From: Bathynomus jamesi
Lineage: Eukaryota; Arthropoda; Malacostraca; Isopoda; Cirolanidae
DNA length: 64,000 bases
Assembly: GCA_023014485.1 (NCBI GenBank)
Contig: JAJOZX010000087.1
Coordinates: 1,977,001 to 2,041,000 of the forward strand
Reading direction: 5' to 3'
Below the pieces are notes generated by a model. The model had not been told where the DNA came from. It was given only the letters and a program-made list of their open reading frames with translations, and ran no database searches. Made by a program: the position numbers and the translations under genes. The first letter of the stretch is position 1; the number at the start of each line of letters is the position of its first letter. Positions 1-11,968 of this stretch are shown here, piece by piece.

Positions 1-1774
1 TTCAATCCACCTACCTATTTCCCCACCGATACCCAGCGCGCGCACTTCCGCCATTAGCCGGCGGTGAGGTACCTTATCAAAGGCTTTCTGAAAGTCGAGA
101 TAAAGTATATCAATCGCCCTACTCTTATCGTACTCACTCAACATGACGTGGAAAAACTCGAGCAAGTTGGTGAGACACGACCTATGCCGTCTAAACCCAT
201 GTTGGGAGTCCCAAGCAGCTTGTAGGAATCCAAATGGTCAACGATTCTATCAGCTATTATCCTTTCTAATAATTTACCTACAACTGAAGTGAGACTAATA
301 GGACGATAGTTCCCTGGACTTTCGTGATCCCCTTTCTTAAAGATAGGGGTCACGTTGGCCTCCCTCCAGTCACCAGGACATGGCCCATCACCAACGATTT
401 GTTGAAGACTGTAGCCAGGTGGGGAGCCACCTGGTCGCGCACTTCTCGCAAAACACTGGGGAGAAACTGGTCTGGCCCAGGAGCCTTAAACGCGCTCAGT
501 TTGTCTATTCATGAGCAACGACCGCGGTACATCTAACACTATCCAGGCCAGCACCTTCCTGCCTCACAGCTGGCTCGGGATGACGCGGGTATCCTCCCTG
601 GTGAACACTCCCGCAAAGTACTCATTAAGCACATTAGCGATGTCCGCGTCGGAGGTCCGCAGAACGCCGCTTCCGTCCTTTAAAGGACCTATCATGCTTC
701 TAATGGGCTTTCTACTATTAACATAACTGAAGAACTCCTTAGGGTTCCCCTTGCAGAGGCTTGCCACCCGTAGTTCTTCGTTACGTTTCGCTAGCCTAAC
801 CTTCGCCTTCACTTCCCTACACAGGCGGACATACGCTTCAGTGTTCTCGTGGGAACGATTGGCCTTCGCTCTCCTATACGCTACTTTCCTATTTCGGATA
901 GCCGAAGCGATGCCACGATTGAACCACTTAGGCTGCGTTGAAGCAGGGGTGACCGGTTTTGAGGGTATGGCAGCAGACTGCAGCACCATAAACTCATCCC
1001 GGAATGCACTCCACACTCCCTCAACATCGCCGCCAACCTCTAACCCCATCTCTGCTACGCTATCCCTGAGGCTAACAAAGTTCGCCCGCCGGAGATCGAG
1101 CTTACTGCCTCTCGAGTTACTACGCTTCACCCGAGGGATGCACACACAGAACCTAATAAGACCGTGATCACTCCCGCCCAACGATTCGTCAACGGTGAGG
1201 CCAGCAGTGACGAGGTTGTCTTCGGTCGTGAATACTAAGTCTAGAACGCTTTCACCTCGTGTAGGCTCGTTGACCCACTGAGTGAGGAAGTTCTCATCAG
1301 CAAAGTCAAACTAGCCTCCTCCCTTCAGCATCGGCAGTCCTGTTTTCCCACTTTATGCCGCGACAGTTGAAGTCTCCTAAAACTACACACACCCTATCCC
1401 CTAGCAGGCTACTGAGTTCGGTGTACAGGGCTGTATCGTCCTCGAGGAGGAGATGCGGAGGTCTGTACACCAAGATTAACCTATAGTTCGTCCCTCCCAC
1501 GTTCAGATCGACGCCAAGCAGCTCCCTTCCGACCGGAACTGGCAGTCAACCGGACTCAACGTGTCTCTGACGTATATTAGTACCCCACCCCCCTCCCCAC
1601 GGGTGCGGTCTTTGCGAAACATTCTATACCGGGAATTTCGAACTCCCCAACGTAGTCCCTACGATCAGTATGAATCCAGGACTCGGTGATAGCAACGATA
1701 TCCTGGTATTCTGATGCTAAGAGCGCCTGTAGCTCGCAAAACTTGTTCCTAATTGACCTAGCATTAAAAAGCAT
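1..1774 (-). pseudogene. ORF2 endonuclease/reverse transcriptase, copy A1, partial and frameshifted
   Basis: Encodes the APE-type endonuclease and the start of the RT of a CR1-like element, the enzyme pair that nicks target DNA and copies the element RNA into it. Start is taken at the ATG of MLFNARSIRNK, immediately before the first EN motif. Visible pieces include ITESWIHTDRRDYVG, LILVYRPPH, LGDFNCRGIKW, GGSDHGLI and, in the RT, FKKGDHESPGNYRPISL. Against A2 it has single-base losses near 1528, 1629, 571, 380 and 211, an extra A near 1311, and 3-base indels near 1210 and 527. It is therefore split into several frames. The C-terminal RT is beyond the left edge. Not functional as read. Confidence 0.92.
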
Positions 1775-1842
1775 TGCACGGAGGGAGCCTTCCCTATTCT
1801 GACCGCCCCCTAGCACGACCCGTTTCCCGAACAGCCAGGGCT
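1..1842 (-). mobile_element. CR1-like element, family A, copy A1 (cut by window edge)
   Basis: First of five family A copies in the A-B composite array. Its 3' part lies outside the window. The 5' end stops at AGCCCTGG just before the TC tract, the same truncation point as A2-A5. It lacks ORF1 and the 5' leader that the longer A copies carry beyond this point. Minus-strand order is TC tract, ORF2 endonuclease, then the first part of the RT. Confidence 0.93.
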
Positions 1843-1845
1843 CCC

Positions 1846-2121
1846 CAGAGAGGATGGGGAGAGAGAGAGAGGATGGGGAGAGAGAGAGGATTGAGAGAGA
1901 GAGAGAGAGAGGAGGGGAGAGAGAGAGGATGAGAGAGAGAGAGAGAGAGAGGATTGAGAGAGAGAGAGAGAGAGAGAGGATTGAGAGAGAGAGCGAGGAT
2001 GGAGAGAGAGAGAGAGGATTGGGAGAGAGAGAGAGAGAGGATGGAGAGAGAGAGAGAGAGAGAGGATGGAGGAGAGAGAGAGAGAGAGAGGATGGAGAGA
2101 GAGAGAGAGGGGATGGAGAGA
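1846..2121. repeat. (GA)n/(TC)n tract 1, between B1 tail and A1 5' end
   Basis: GA dinucleotide run broken by GGATGG, GGATTG and GGATGGGG interruptions. The A1-proximal side carries GGATGGGG and GGATTG units; the B1-proximal side carries GGATGG units. It ends at the GTTACAAGG terminal motif of B1. Confidence 0.97.
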
Positions 2122-2450
2122 GTTACAAGGATTTACAAGGACAAGAGGAAGCCTCAGAGACCTTTCTGTCCACTCTGGGAGGTTCCTGTTATTAAAAGTT
2201 TATTTTTGTTTCAACTATCCTAGCAGTAGTAGAAAACTGGATAGAAAAGTAGAAGGCTCTCTCCCCACCCTCCGCTCCCTCCCTGCCAGAGGCAGGTACG
2301 GACAAAGGTTGAAGAAAATACTTTGACCCTGGAAAAGTAGCCAAGGAAATTTTACAGGAAAGTGGAGAATATATAAATAGCTCTATATTTAGCTTGCTCA
2401 CAGAGACACCGTGCAAGCGAACTCCTGCAGAGTTTTCTTATGTTTTAATC

Positions 2451-4990
2451 TTAAACTATGAGAGTATTCAGTACTTTATCTAGCCTATTTTTAAACACAT
2501 TTACACTTTCACTGGAAACAACCTCTGAGGGAAGTTGGTTCCAGATATTAGCTATTTTATAGGAAAAGAAATTTCCGCAGACAGAGGTCGTAAATGTCTT
2601 TAGTTCCAGTTTTAAACCCATTATTTCTTGTCGGATTGGCATTAAGTGAGAATAAGTTTTGTAATCTACCCTGTCTATTCCTTTGAGCATCTTGAAGACT
2701 TGAATAAGCTGACCCCGCAACCTCCTCGTTTCTAAGCTAAACAGATTTAGGCGCTCCAATCTCCGTTGGTAGCTTTGCATTCTCATTGAAGGGATCAATT
2801 TTGTAGCCCTTGCTTGTACTCTTTCTAACCTTTCTATATCCTTCCTGAGGGATGGAGACCAAAACTGCGGACAGTATTCCAGTTGAGGTCTGACTAGAGA
2901 ATTATAAGAGACATTACAGTCTCCTTGTTCCGAAACTGGAACTGTCTTTTAATATAACCTAATAATTTTAAGGCCCTCTTTTCGACTTCTGCACAGTGCT
3001 TCGACGGTTTCAGATCGTTGTGATATAGACTCCTAAGTCTTTCTCTAGATCGGTCTCCGTCAAGTTCCTTCCCAAGAGAGAGTAATCGGTCTTCGGGTTT
3101 TTATAACCTAGGTGCATTACCTTACATTTGTCCAAGTTGAATGGCATCTGCCAAGTAGCAGACCACTCGCCCAACCTGTCAAGATCGTTCTGAAGCGTTC
3201 TAACGCCCTCCTCAGTACCTACACTACTTCCTAATTTCGTATCGTCTGCAAATTTTGAGATTGCACTTAGAAGCCCGACGTCTATATCGTTAATATAGAT
3301 GATAAAATGTAAAGGCCCCAGAACGGAACCCTGTGGGACACCACTGATGACCGGCGCCCACTCCGAAGCCACTCCATTTATTACCACTCTCTGCTTTCTA
3401 TCTTTTAACCAATCCTCAATCCAGTTGGAAACGAGCCCGGTGATTCCTAGTCCTTTGACTTTCACCATCAATCTAGCGTGAGGGACTTTGCCAAAGGCTT
3501 TTTGAAAGTCGAGATACACTATATCTATTGCCTTACTTGCATCGTACAGTGTATGCATATTATGGAAAAACTCTAACAGGTTTGTCAGACAGGATCTATG
3601 TCGCCTAAATCCATGTTGAGAATAAAAAATTAGAATGTTAGATTCAATGTGATACACAATACGTTTTGTAATGATGGATTCCAACAGTTTGCTGACAACT
3701 TATGTTAAACTGATCGGGCGGTAATTACAAGGATTTTCCCTATCACCCTTTTTAAAGATTGGTGTTACATTTGCTAACTTTCAGTCGGTTGGAACTTTCC
3801 CTAACTCGATTGATTGTTTGAACATGGCTACTAAGTCGTCAACAACATTGTGGCTAACCTCTTTTAATACCCTTGGAAGAAATAAGTCGGGGCCAGGTGA
3901 TTTGTATTTGTTCATCTTATCAATTAATTGCTGTACCTCATTTCTCGTAAAACTTATGGTCTCTGTAAAGGGTTAACTTTACAGAGTGAGGCAACTCTAG
4001 CTTCTTCATCACGTTTGGCTGATCTAATTAAGGACTTAACCCCTCCTACGTAGGTTTATATAGTTTCTGAATTAGGTGGTTGAAATGCGACTTAAGTAGT
4101 TTGTAGGCTCTATTTCTTCCCGTAATAGCCCTCCTAATTTCATTGTTAAACCATTTCGGTGACTTTGTGACAAGGGAAACCATTTTAGTGGGTATAAAAG
4201 TGTTCTGTAATATTCTAAATTGATCCTTATATGAGCTCCAGGTGACATTGACATCCTCACTTATTAGAACTTAAAGTGTGTCTAAACTACTTCCGAAGCT
4301 TTCAAAATTTGCTCTCGAGAAATCCAGTCTTTCACGAGTCTTTCGCGTGTATTAACTGGAACCCTGAGGTCAAACCTAATCAAATTATGATCGCTGTTAC
4401 TTAAATTTCACCAATAGTCAGGTTAGAGACTAGGTCTTCTTCGTGCGTGAATATGAGGTCTAGTTTATTATTACCCCTAGTAGGCCGTCAACCATTGACT
4501 TAATAGTTTATCATCGGCAAATTCCAACAGTCTTGAGCCCTCAGCATCAGCTGTTTTGTTTTCCCAATTTACATTACCACAATTAAAATCACCAAAAATC
4601 GCACTGATCTTATTATTCACTATTCTGCTTAATTTGTTATACAAGTTTATATCCTTATCCGCGGGGTAGTGAGGTGGTCTATATACTGGAAGTAGCTGCA
4701 CTACTTTATTATTTAGGTTTAGATCAATTCCCAACTTTCATGAGCAGATACGATATTACTGTTTACCGGGTGCAGGGAGTCCCGAGCATACAAAAGTACA
4801 CCACCGCCTTCCATTCCGTTCCTATCTTTGTGAAACATTTTGTAACCTACCATTTCAAATTCTCCTACAAAATCCCTTGATTCAGAATGAATCCAGGATT
4901 CCGTTATTCCGATGATATCAAAGTTCTCAGTTTTGACAAGCGCTATAAATTCCATTAGTTGTTTCTAATTGACCTAGCATTGAAGAGCAC
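2451..4990 (-). pseudogene. ORF2 endonuclease/reverse transcriptase, copy B1, decayed
   Basis: Family B ORF2 with the same architecture as A but AT-rich codons. EN motifs ITESWIHSESRDFVG, GGGVLLYARD, VYRPPHYP, FGDFNCGNVNW are present; RT motifs [27 protein letters not shown] and KFADDTKLG are readable in 3010-3684. The stop at 2451 follows VLNTLIV. The conserved DKVPH reads GKVPH here. Relative to B2 it has lost about 200 bases near 3970, between the EN and RT domains, and has many single-base frameshifts (for example near 2610, 2660, 3020, 4490 and 4735). The codon equivalent to the ATG of family A is GTG at 4988-4990. Confidence 0.9.
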
Positions 4991-5055
4991 AGTTTTGAGT
5001 GATTTAAGTTGTGATTTTTCCTAACTGGCCTGAGTCGTTTCCCGACGCAGTTGAT

Positions 5056-5188
5056 CTAACTACTGGGAGGTGGGACTAACTGCTGTTGGAGGGGACTAAC
5101 TGCTGTTGGAGGGGACTAACTGCTGGGGGAGGGGACTAACTGCTGGGGGAAGAGGACCGACTGCTGGACCGACTGCTGGGGGAGTAGG
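5056..5188 (-). repeat. Pro-rich coding minisatellite at ORF1/ORF2 junction of B1
   Basis: About seven copies of a roughly 19-21 base unit, plus-strand core ACTAACTGCTGGGGGAGGGG. In minus-strand translation it gives Pro/Val/Ser- or Pro/Gln-rich repeats and corresponds to the C-terminal tail of ORF1. Unit number and length differ between B copies. Confidence 0.85.
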
Positions 5189-5240
5189 TTTAACTGTTTG
5201 GGAGAAGGATCAATTGCTGGTTTGCGGGGTCCTAGTATAA

Positions 5241-5334
5241 AGAGAGGATGGAGAGAGAGAGAGAGGATGGAGAGAGAGAGAGGATGGAGAGAGAGAGAGA
5301 GGATGGAGAGAGAGAGAGAGGATGGAGAGAGAGA
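5241..5334. repeat. (GA)n tract 2, between A2 tail and B1 5' end
   Basis: Short GA tract with regular GGATGGA interruptions only; no GGATTG units, unlike tracts 1, 3, 5, 7 and 9. Ends at GTTACAAGGAGTTACAAGG of the A2 3' end. Confidence 0.97.
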
Positions 5335-8300
5335 GTTACAAGGAGTTACAAGGAAAAGAAAGTACCTCAAAAGGCTTGCGGCCCATACCGACGATGGTAC
5401 CAATGGCAACGGGGCCAGGGAAAATTTTGTAAAAGTTTATTTCTTTTCAACTATCCTAGCAGTAGTAGAAAACTGGATAGAAAAGTAGAAGCTCTCTCCC
5501 CACCCTCCGATCCCTCCCTGCCAGAGGCAGGTACGGAAAAAGGTTGAAGAAAATACCTTGACCCTGGAAAAGTAGCCAAGGAAATTTTACAGGAAAGTGG
5601 AGAATATATAAATAGCTCTATATTTAGCTTGCTCACAGAGACACCGTGCAAGCGATCTCCTGCAGAGTTTTCATATGTTTTAGTCTTAAACTATGAGAGT
5701 ATTCAGTACTTTGTCTAGCCTATTTTCAAACACATTTACACTTTGACTGGAAACAACCTTTGAGGGAAGTTGGTTCCAGATATTAACTATTTTATAGGAA
5801 AAGAAATTTCCGCAAACTGAGGTCCTAAATGTCTTTACACACTCAAATATTGTGCAAGATTTCGTCTACCCTTTTCTTGAACTGATCCACAGAGGAACTG
5901 TTCACAACTTCCAAGGTAACCTGTTCCATGTGTCACAGATCTTATACGTAAAGTAATTCCCACACACACTAGTCCTAAACCGTTTCAAATCCAACTTCCA
6001 ACCATTGTTGCGAGTTGGGTTATCATTTAAACTAAACATACTTCTAAAATCGACATCGTTGAACCCGCGTAAGAGCTTGAAAACCTCGATCAGTTGACCG
6101 CGCAGCCTCCGAGTTTCAAGCGAAAACAAGTTCAGGGCGCGTAACCGTCGATTGTAGCCCATATGCCTAACGGAAGGGACTAACTTTGTGGCCCTCGCCT
6201 GCACTCGCTCCAGCCTCTCAATATCTTTCCTGAGGGTGGGCGACCAGAACTGCACACCATACTCCAGGTGCGGCCGAACAAGGGAATTGTACAGTGAGAG
6301 CACAATCTCCTTGTTCCGAAACTGAAATTGCCTCCTGATATAACCCAATAGTTTCTGGGCTTTCTTTTCCACCTCTACACACTGTTTCGTAAACTTAAGA
6401 TCGCTGCTAATTAGCACACCCAAGTCCTTTTCTAAATCAGTCACCTCGATATTACTACCCAACATCGAGTAGTCCGACTTGGGATTGGCGTAGCCAATGT
6501 GCATCACTTTGCATTTACCCAAGTTAAACGGCATTTGCCATTTTTCGGACCACTCTCCTATCCTACCTAGGTCCGCACGCAGTTCCTCGATCGCTTCGGG
6601 CGTCCCAACATTGGCCCCAAGCTTGGTGTCATCAGCGAATTTGGCGATCCGACTGACGATGCCACCGTCGATATCATTTATGTAAATGGTAAACAACAGT
6701 GGCCCCAAAACGGAACCCTGAGGAACCCCACTAGTGACCGAGGCCCAACCCGAACTAGCCCCTTTAATTACCACCCTCTGCCGCCTATTCCTCAGCCAGT
6801 TTTCAATCCACCTACCTATTTCCCCACCGATACCCAGCGCGCGCACTTTCGCCATTAGCCGGCGGTGAGGTACCTTATCAAAGGCTTTCTGAAAGTCGAG
6901 ATAAAGTATATCAATCGCCCTACTCTTATCGTACTCACTCAACATGACGTGGAAAAACTCGAGCAAGTTGGTGAGACACGACCTATGCCGTCTAAACCCA
7001 TGTTGGGAGTCCCCAAGCAGCTTGTAGGAATCCAAATGGTCAACGATTCTATCAGCTATTATCCTTTCTAATAATTTACCTACAACTGAAGTGAGACTAA
7101 TAGGACGATAGTTCCCTGGACTTTCGTGATCCCCTTTCTTAAAGATAGGGGTCACGTTGGCCTCCCTCCAGTCACCAGGCACATGACCCATCACCAACGA
7201 TTTGTTGAAGACTGTAGCCAGGTGGGGAGCCACCTGGTCGCGCACTTCTCGCAAAACACTGGGGAGAAACTGGTCTGGCCCAGGAGCCTTAAACGCGCTC
7301 AGTTTGTCTATTCATGAGCAACGACTGTCGCGGTACATCTAACACTATCCAGGCCAGCACCTTCCTGCCTCACAGCTGGCTCGGGGATGACGCGGGTATC
7401 CTCCCTGGTGAACACTCCCGCAAAGTACTCATTAAGCACATTAGCGATGTCCGCGTCGGAGGTCCGCAGAACGCCGCTTCCGTCCTTTAAAGGACCTATC
7501 ATGCTTCTAATGGGCTTTCTACTATTAACATAACTGAAGAACTCCTTAGGGTTCCCCTTGCAGAGGCTTGCCACCCGTAGTTCTTCGTTACGTTTCGCTA
7601 GCCTAACCTTCGCCTTCACTTCCCTACACAGGCGGACATACGCTTCAGTGTTCTCGTGGGAACGATTGGCCTTCGCTCTCCTATACGCTACTTTCCTATT
7701 TCGGATAGCCGAAGCGATGCCACGATTGAACCACTTAGGCTGCGTTGAAGCAGGGGTGACCGGTTTTGAGGGTATGGCAGCAGACTGCAGCACCATAAAC
7801 TCATCCCGGAATGCACTCCACACTCCCTCAACATCGCCGCCAACCTCTAACCCCATCTCTGCTACGCTATCCCTGAGGCTAACAAAGTTCGCCCGCCGGA
7901 GATCGAGCTTACTGCCTCTCGAGTTACTATGCTTCACCCGAGGGATGCACACACAGAACCTAATAAGACCGTGATCACTCCCGCCCAACGATTCGTCAAC
8001 GGTGAGGCCAGTGACGAGGTTGTCTTCGGTCGTGAATACTAAGTCTAGAACGCTTTCACCTCGTGTAGGCTCGTTGACCCACTGAGTGAGGAAGTTCTCA
8101 TCAGCAAAGTCAACTAGCCTCCTCCCTTCAGCATCGGCAGTCCTGTTTTCCCACTTTATGCCGCGACAGTTGAAGTCTCCTAAAACTACACACACCCTAT
8201 CCCCTAGCAGGCTACTGAGTTCGGTGTACAGGGCTGTATCGTCCTCGAGGAGGAGATGCGGAGGTCTGTACACCAAGATTAACCTATAGTTCGTCCCTCC

Positions 8301-8647
8301 CACGTTCAGATCGACGCCAAGCAGCTCCCGTTCCGACCGGAACTGGCAGTCAACCGGACTCAACGTGTCTCTGACGTATATTAGTACCCCACCCCCCTCC
8401 CCACGGGTGCGGTCTTTGCGAAACATTCTATACCCGGGAATTTCGAACTCCCCAACGTAGTCCCTACGATCAGTATGAATCCAGGACTCGGTGATAGCAA
8501 CGATATCCTGGTATTCTGATGCTAAGAGCGCCTGTAGCTCGCAAAACTTGTTCCTAATTGACCTAGCATTAAAAAGCATTGCACGGAGGGAGCCTTCCCT
8601 ATTCTGACCGCCCCCTAGCACGACCCGTTTCCCGAACAGCCAGGGCT
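5335..8647 (-). mobile_element. CR1-like element, family A, copy A2 with chimeric 3' end
   Basis: Near full ORF2, truncated 5' at AGCCCTGG. Its 3' region (5335-5842) is composite: after the A ORF2 stop comes a block matching the B ORF2 C-terminus and B 3' UTR (about 5425-5835), then the A-type 3' end with the GGCC-GCAA-GGCC hairpin and terminal decamers. Confidence 0.93.
5843..8579 (-). pseudogene. ORF2 endonuclease/reverse transcriptase, copy A2, two frameshifts
   Basis: Best-preserved family A ORF2 together with A3. Start chosen at the ATG of MLFNARSIRNK (8577-8579), since the longer reading uses a GTG. The EN part (7308-8579) shows N4, E31 (ITESW), YRPP 104-107, GDFN 134-137 and SDH 201-203. 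The RT part (5902-7254, 450 residues) shows YRPISL 49-54, QHGFR 84-88, LDFQKAFD with Asp120, VPQGS 177-181 and FADD 206-209, then the CR1-typical C-terminal region. One base is missing in the HRIDKL codons near 7313, producing HE-stop, and one near 5911 truncates NRLPSEVV to NRLPWKL. The family stop is TGA at 5843-5845. Expected intact length is about 930 residues. Confidence 0.94.
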
Positions 8648-8651
8648 CTCC

Positions 8652-8713
8652 AGAGAGGATGGGGAGAGAGAGAGGATGGGGAGAGAGAGAGGATTGAGAG
8701 AGAGAGAGAGAGG

Positions 8714-8750
<37 letters not shown>

Positions 8751-8895
8751 CAGAGAGAGAGCGAGGATGGAGAGAGAGAGAGAGGATTGGGAGAGAGAGA
8801 GAGAGAGGATGGAGAGAGAGAGAGGATGGAGAGAGAGAGAGAGAGAGAGGATGGAGAGAGAGAGAGGATGGAGAGAGAGAGAGGGGATGGAGAGA
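8652..8895. repeat. (GA)n tract 3, between B2 tail and A2 5' end
   Basis: GA run with GGATGGGG and GGATTG units on the A2 side and GGATGG units on the B2 side, matching tract 1 in arrangement but with a different unit count. Confidence 0.97.
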
Positions 8896-8925
8896 GTTAC
8901 AAGGATTTACAAGGACAAGAGGAAG

Positions 8926-8956
8926 CCTCAGAGACCTTTCTGTCCACTCTGGGAGG
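8926..8956 (-). promoter_or_regulatory. Predicted 3' UTR hairpin, B type
   Basis: In the minus-strand RNA, CCU/AGG, CAGA/UCUG and GAC/GUC can pair in nested order around the loop AGAAAG, with small bulges. It sits about 30 bases before the TC tail. In CR1/L2-type elements a 3' UTR structure is thought to be the RT recognition signal; that role here is inference. The same block is present in the 3' UTRs of B1, B3, B4, B5 and B6. Confidence 0.45.
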
Positions 8957-9224
8957 TTCCTGTTATTAAAAGTTTATTTTTGTTTCAACTATCCTAGCAG
9001 TAGTAGAAAACTGGATAGAAAAGTAGAAGGCTCTCTCCCCACCCTCCGCTCCCTCCCTGCTAGAGGCAGGTACGGACAAAGGTTGAAGAAAATACTTTGA
9101 CCCTGGAAAAGTAGCGAAGGAAATTTTACAGGAAAGTGGAGAATATATAAATAGCTCTATATTTAGCTTGCTCACAGAGACACCGTGCAAGCGAACTCCT
9201 GCAGAGTTTTCTTATGTTTTAATC

Positions 9225-11968
9225 TTAAACTATGAGAGTATTCAGTACTTTATCTAGCCTATTTTTAAACACATTTACACTTTCACTGGAAACAACCTCT
9301 GAGGGAAGTTGGTTCCAGATATTAGCTATTTTATAGGAAAAGAAATTTCCGCAGACAGAGGTCGTAAATGTCTTTAGTTCCAGTTTAAACCCATTATTTC
9401 TTGTCGGATTGGCATTAAGTGAGAATAAGTTTCTGTAATCTACCCTGTCTATTCCTTTGAGCATCTTGAAGACTTGAATAAGCTGACCCCGCAACCTCCT
9501 CGTTTCTAAGCTAAACAGATTTAGGCGCTCCAATCTCCGTTGGTAGCTTTGCATTCTCATTGAAGGGATCAATTTTGTAGCCCTTGCTTGTACTCTTTCT
9601 AACCTTTCTATATCCTTCCTGAGGGATGGAGACCAAAACTGCGGACAGTATTCCAGTTGAGGTCTGACTAGAGAATTATAAAGAGACATTACAGTCTCCT
9701 TGTTCCGAAACTGGAACTGTCTTTTAATATAACCTAATAATTTTAAGGCCCTCTTTTCGACTTCTGCACAGTGCTTCGACGGTTTCAGATCGTTGCTGAT
9801 ATAGACTCCTAAGTCTTTCTCTAGATCGGTCTCCGTCAAGTTCCTTCCCAAGAGAGAGTAATCGGTCTTCGGGTTTTTATAACCTAGGTGCATTACCTTA
9901 CATTTGTCCAAGTTGAATGGCATCTGCCAAGTAGCAGACCACTCGCCCAACCTGTCAAGATCGTTCTGAAGCGTTCTAACGCCCTCCTCAGTACCTACAC
10001 TACTTCCTAATTTCGTATCGTCTGCAAATTTTGAGATTGCACTTAGAAGCCCGACGTCTATATCGTTAATATAGATGATAAAATGTAAAGGCCCCAGAAC
10101 GGAACCCTGTGGGACACCACTGATGACCGGCGCCCACTCCGAAGCCACTCCATTTATTACCACTCTCTGCTTTCTATCTTTTAACCAATCCTCAATCCAG
10201 TTGGAAACGAGCCCGGTGATTCCTAGTCCTTTGACTTTAGCCATCAATCTAGCGTGAGGGACTTTGCCAAAGGCTTTTTGAAAGTCGAGATACACTATAT
10301 CTATTGCCTTTCTTGCATCGTACAGTGTATGCATATTATGGAAAAACTCTAACAGGTTTGTCAGACAGGATCTATGTCGCCTAAATCCATGTTGAGAATA
10401 AAAAATTAGAATGTTAGATTCAATGTGATACACAATACGTTTTGTAATGATGGATTCCAACAGTTTGCCGACAACTGATGTTAAACTGATCGGGCGGTAA
10501 TTACAAGGATTTTCCCTATCACCCTTTTTAAAGATTGGTGTTACATTTGCTAACTTTCAGTCGGTTGGAACTTTCCCTAACTCGATTGATTGTTTGAACA
10601 TGGCTACTAAGTCGTCAACAACATTGTGGCTAACCTCTTTTAATACCCTTGGAAGAAATAAGTCGGGGCCAGGTGATTTGTATTTGTTCATCTTATCAAT
10701 TAATTGCTGTACCTCATTTCTCGTAAAACTTATGGTCTCTACGGGCTGGTCACCGTCATATGTAATCCGAGGACTTGGCACTTCCATTGTTTCTTCCTCC
10801 GTGAAGACTGTAACGAAGAACTCGTTTAACGTATTAGCTATATCTTTATCACCGAATTTCAGTAGGCCATTTTTATCTTTTAAGGGGCCTACAGAATTTT
10901 TAATTGGCTTTCTGCTATTAACATGGGCAAAAAATTCTTTAGGGTTAACTTTACAGAGTGAGGCAACTCTAGCTTCTTCATCACGTTTGGCTGATCTAAT
11001 TAAGGACTTAACCCTCCTACGTAGGTTTATATAGTTTTCTGAATTAGTATGGTTGAAATGCGACTTAAGTAGTTTGTAGGCTCTATTTCTTCCCGTAATA
11101 GCCCTCCTAATTTATTGTTAAACCATTTCGGTGACTTTGTTGACAAGGAAACTATTTTAGTGGGTATAAAAGTGTTCTGTAATATTCTAAATTGATCCTT
11201 ATATGAGCTCCAGGTGACATTGACATCCTCACTTATTAGAACATCAAGTGTGTCTAAACTACTTCGGAAGCTTTCAAAATTTGCTCTCGAGAAATCCAGT
11301 CTTTCACGAGTCTTTTCGCGTGTATTAACTGGAACCCTGAGGTCAAACCTAATCAAATTATGATCGCTGTTACTTAAATTTTCACCAATAGTCAGGTTAG
11401 AGACTAGGTCTTCTTCGTGCGTGAATATGAGGTCTAGTTTATTATTACCCCTAGTAGGCCCGTCAACCCATTGACTTAATAAGTTATCATCGGCAAATTC
11501 CAACAGTCTTGAGCCCTCAGCATCAGCTGTTTTGTTTTCCCAATTTACATTACCACAATTAAAATCACCAAAAATCGCACTGATCTTATTATTCACTATT
11601 CTGCTTAATTTGTTATACAAGTTTATATCCTTATCCGCGGGGTAGTGAGGTGGTCTATATACTGGAAGTAGCTGCACTACTTTATTATTTAGGTTTAGAT
11701 CAATTCCCAAAATTTCATGAGCAGATACGATATTACTGTTCACCGGGTGCAGGGAGTCCCGAGCATACAAAAGTACACCACCGCCTTCCATTCCGTTCCT
11801 ATCTTTGTGAAACATTTTGTAACCTACCGTTTCAAATTCTCCTACAAAATCCCTTGATTCAGAATGAATCCAGGATTCCGTTATTCCGATGATATCAAAG
11901 TTCTCAGTTTTGACAAGCGCTATAAATTCCATTAGTTTGTTTCTAATTGACCTAGCATTGAAGAGCAC
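9225..11968 (-). pseudogene. ORF2 endonuclease/reverse transcriptase, copy B2, one frameshift and one nonsense codon
   Basis: The most nearly intact family B ORF2. EN part 11114-11968 has FNARSIRNK, ITESWIHSESRDFVG, VYRPPHYP, GDFNCGNVNW and NSDHNLIRF. RT part 9225-10556 has [50 protein letters not shown] and a C-terminus ending VLNTLIV. Two lesions separate these: a missing base near 11113 (NNEIRR lost) and TGG to TGA at about 10557 in the DWKLANVTP motif, where B6 still has Trp. The first codon readable before FNARS is GTG, with no in-frame ATG upstream back to a TAG. GKVPH replaces DKVPH. Inactive as read, but only two changes separate it from an open frame. Confidence 0.93.

Larger units (their letters stand above)
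2122..5240 (-). mobile_element. CR1-like element, family B, copy B1
   Basis: Minus-strand layout: start TATACTAGGACCC directly after the TC tract at 5241, a Pro-coding minisatellite (ORF1 tail), ORF2, a 3' UTR (2122-2450) with AATAAA and a predicted hairpin, then the terminal decamer repeat and the TC tail. ORF1 is absent through 5' truncation. The truncation point is shared with B2, B3 and B4. Confidence 0.92.

Noticed and set aside
1854..2195. Long open readings of RERERE/GERERM type over GA tracts (also at 8579-9100, 15631-15975, 22522-23095, 29373-29967, 47639-48046, 50061-50412 and 57549-57887)
   Set aside because: These are translations of the (GA)n microsatellite continuing into 3' UTR sequence. 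They have no ordered domain and change with tract length.
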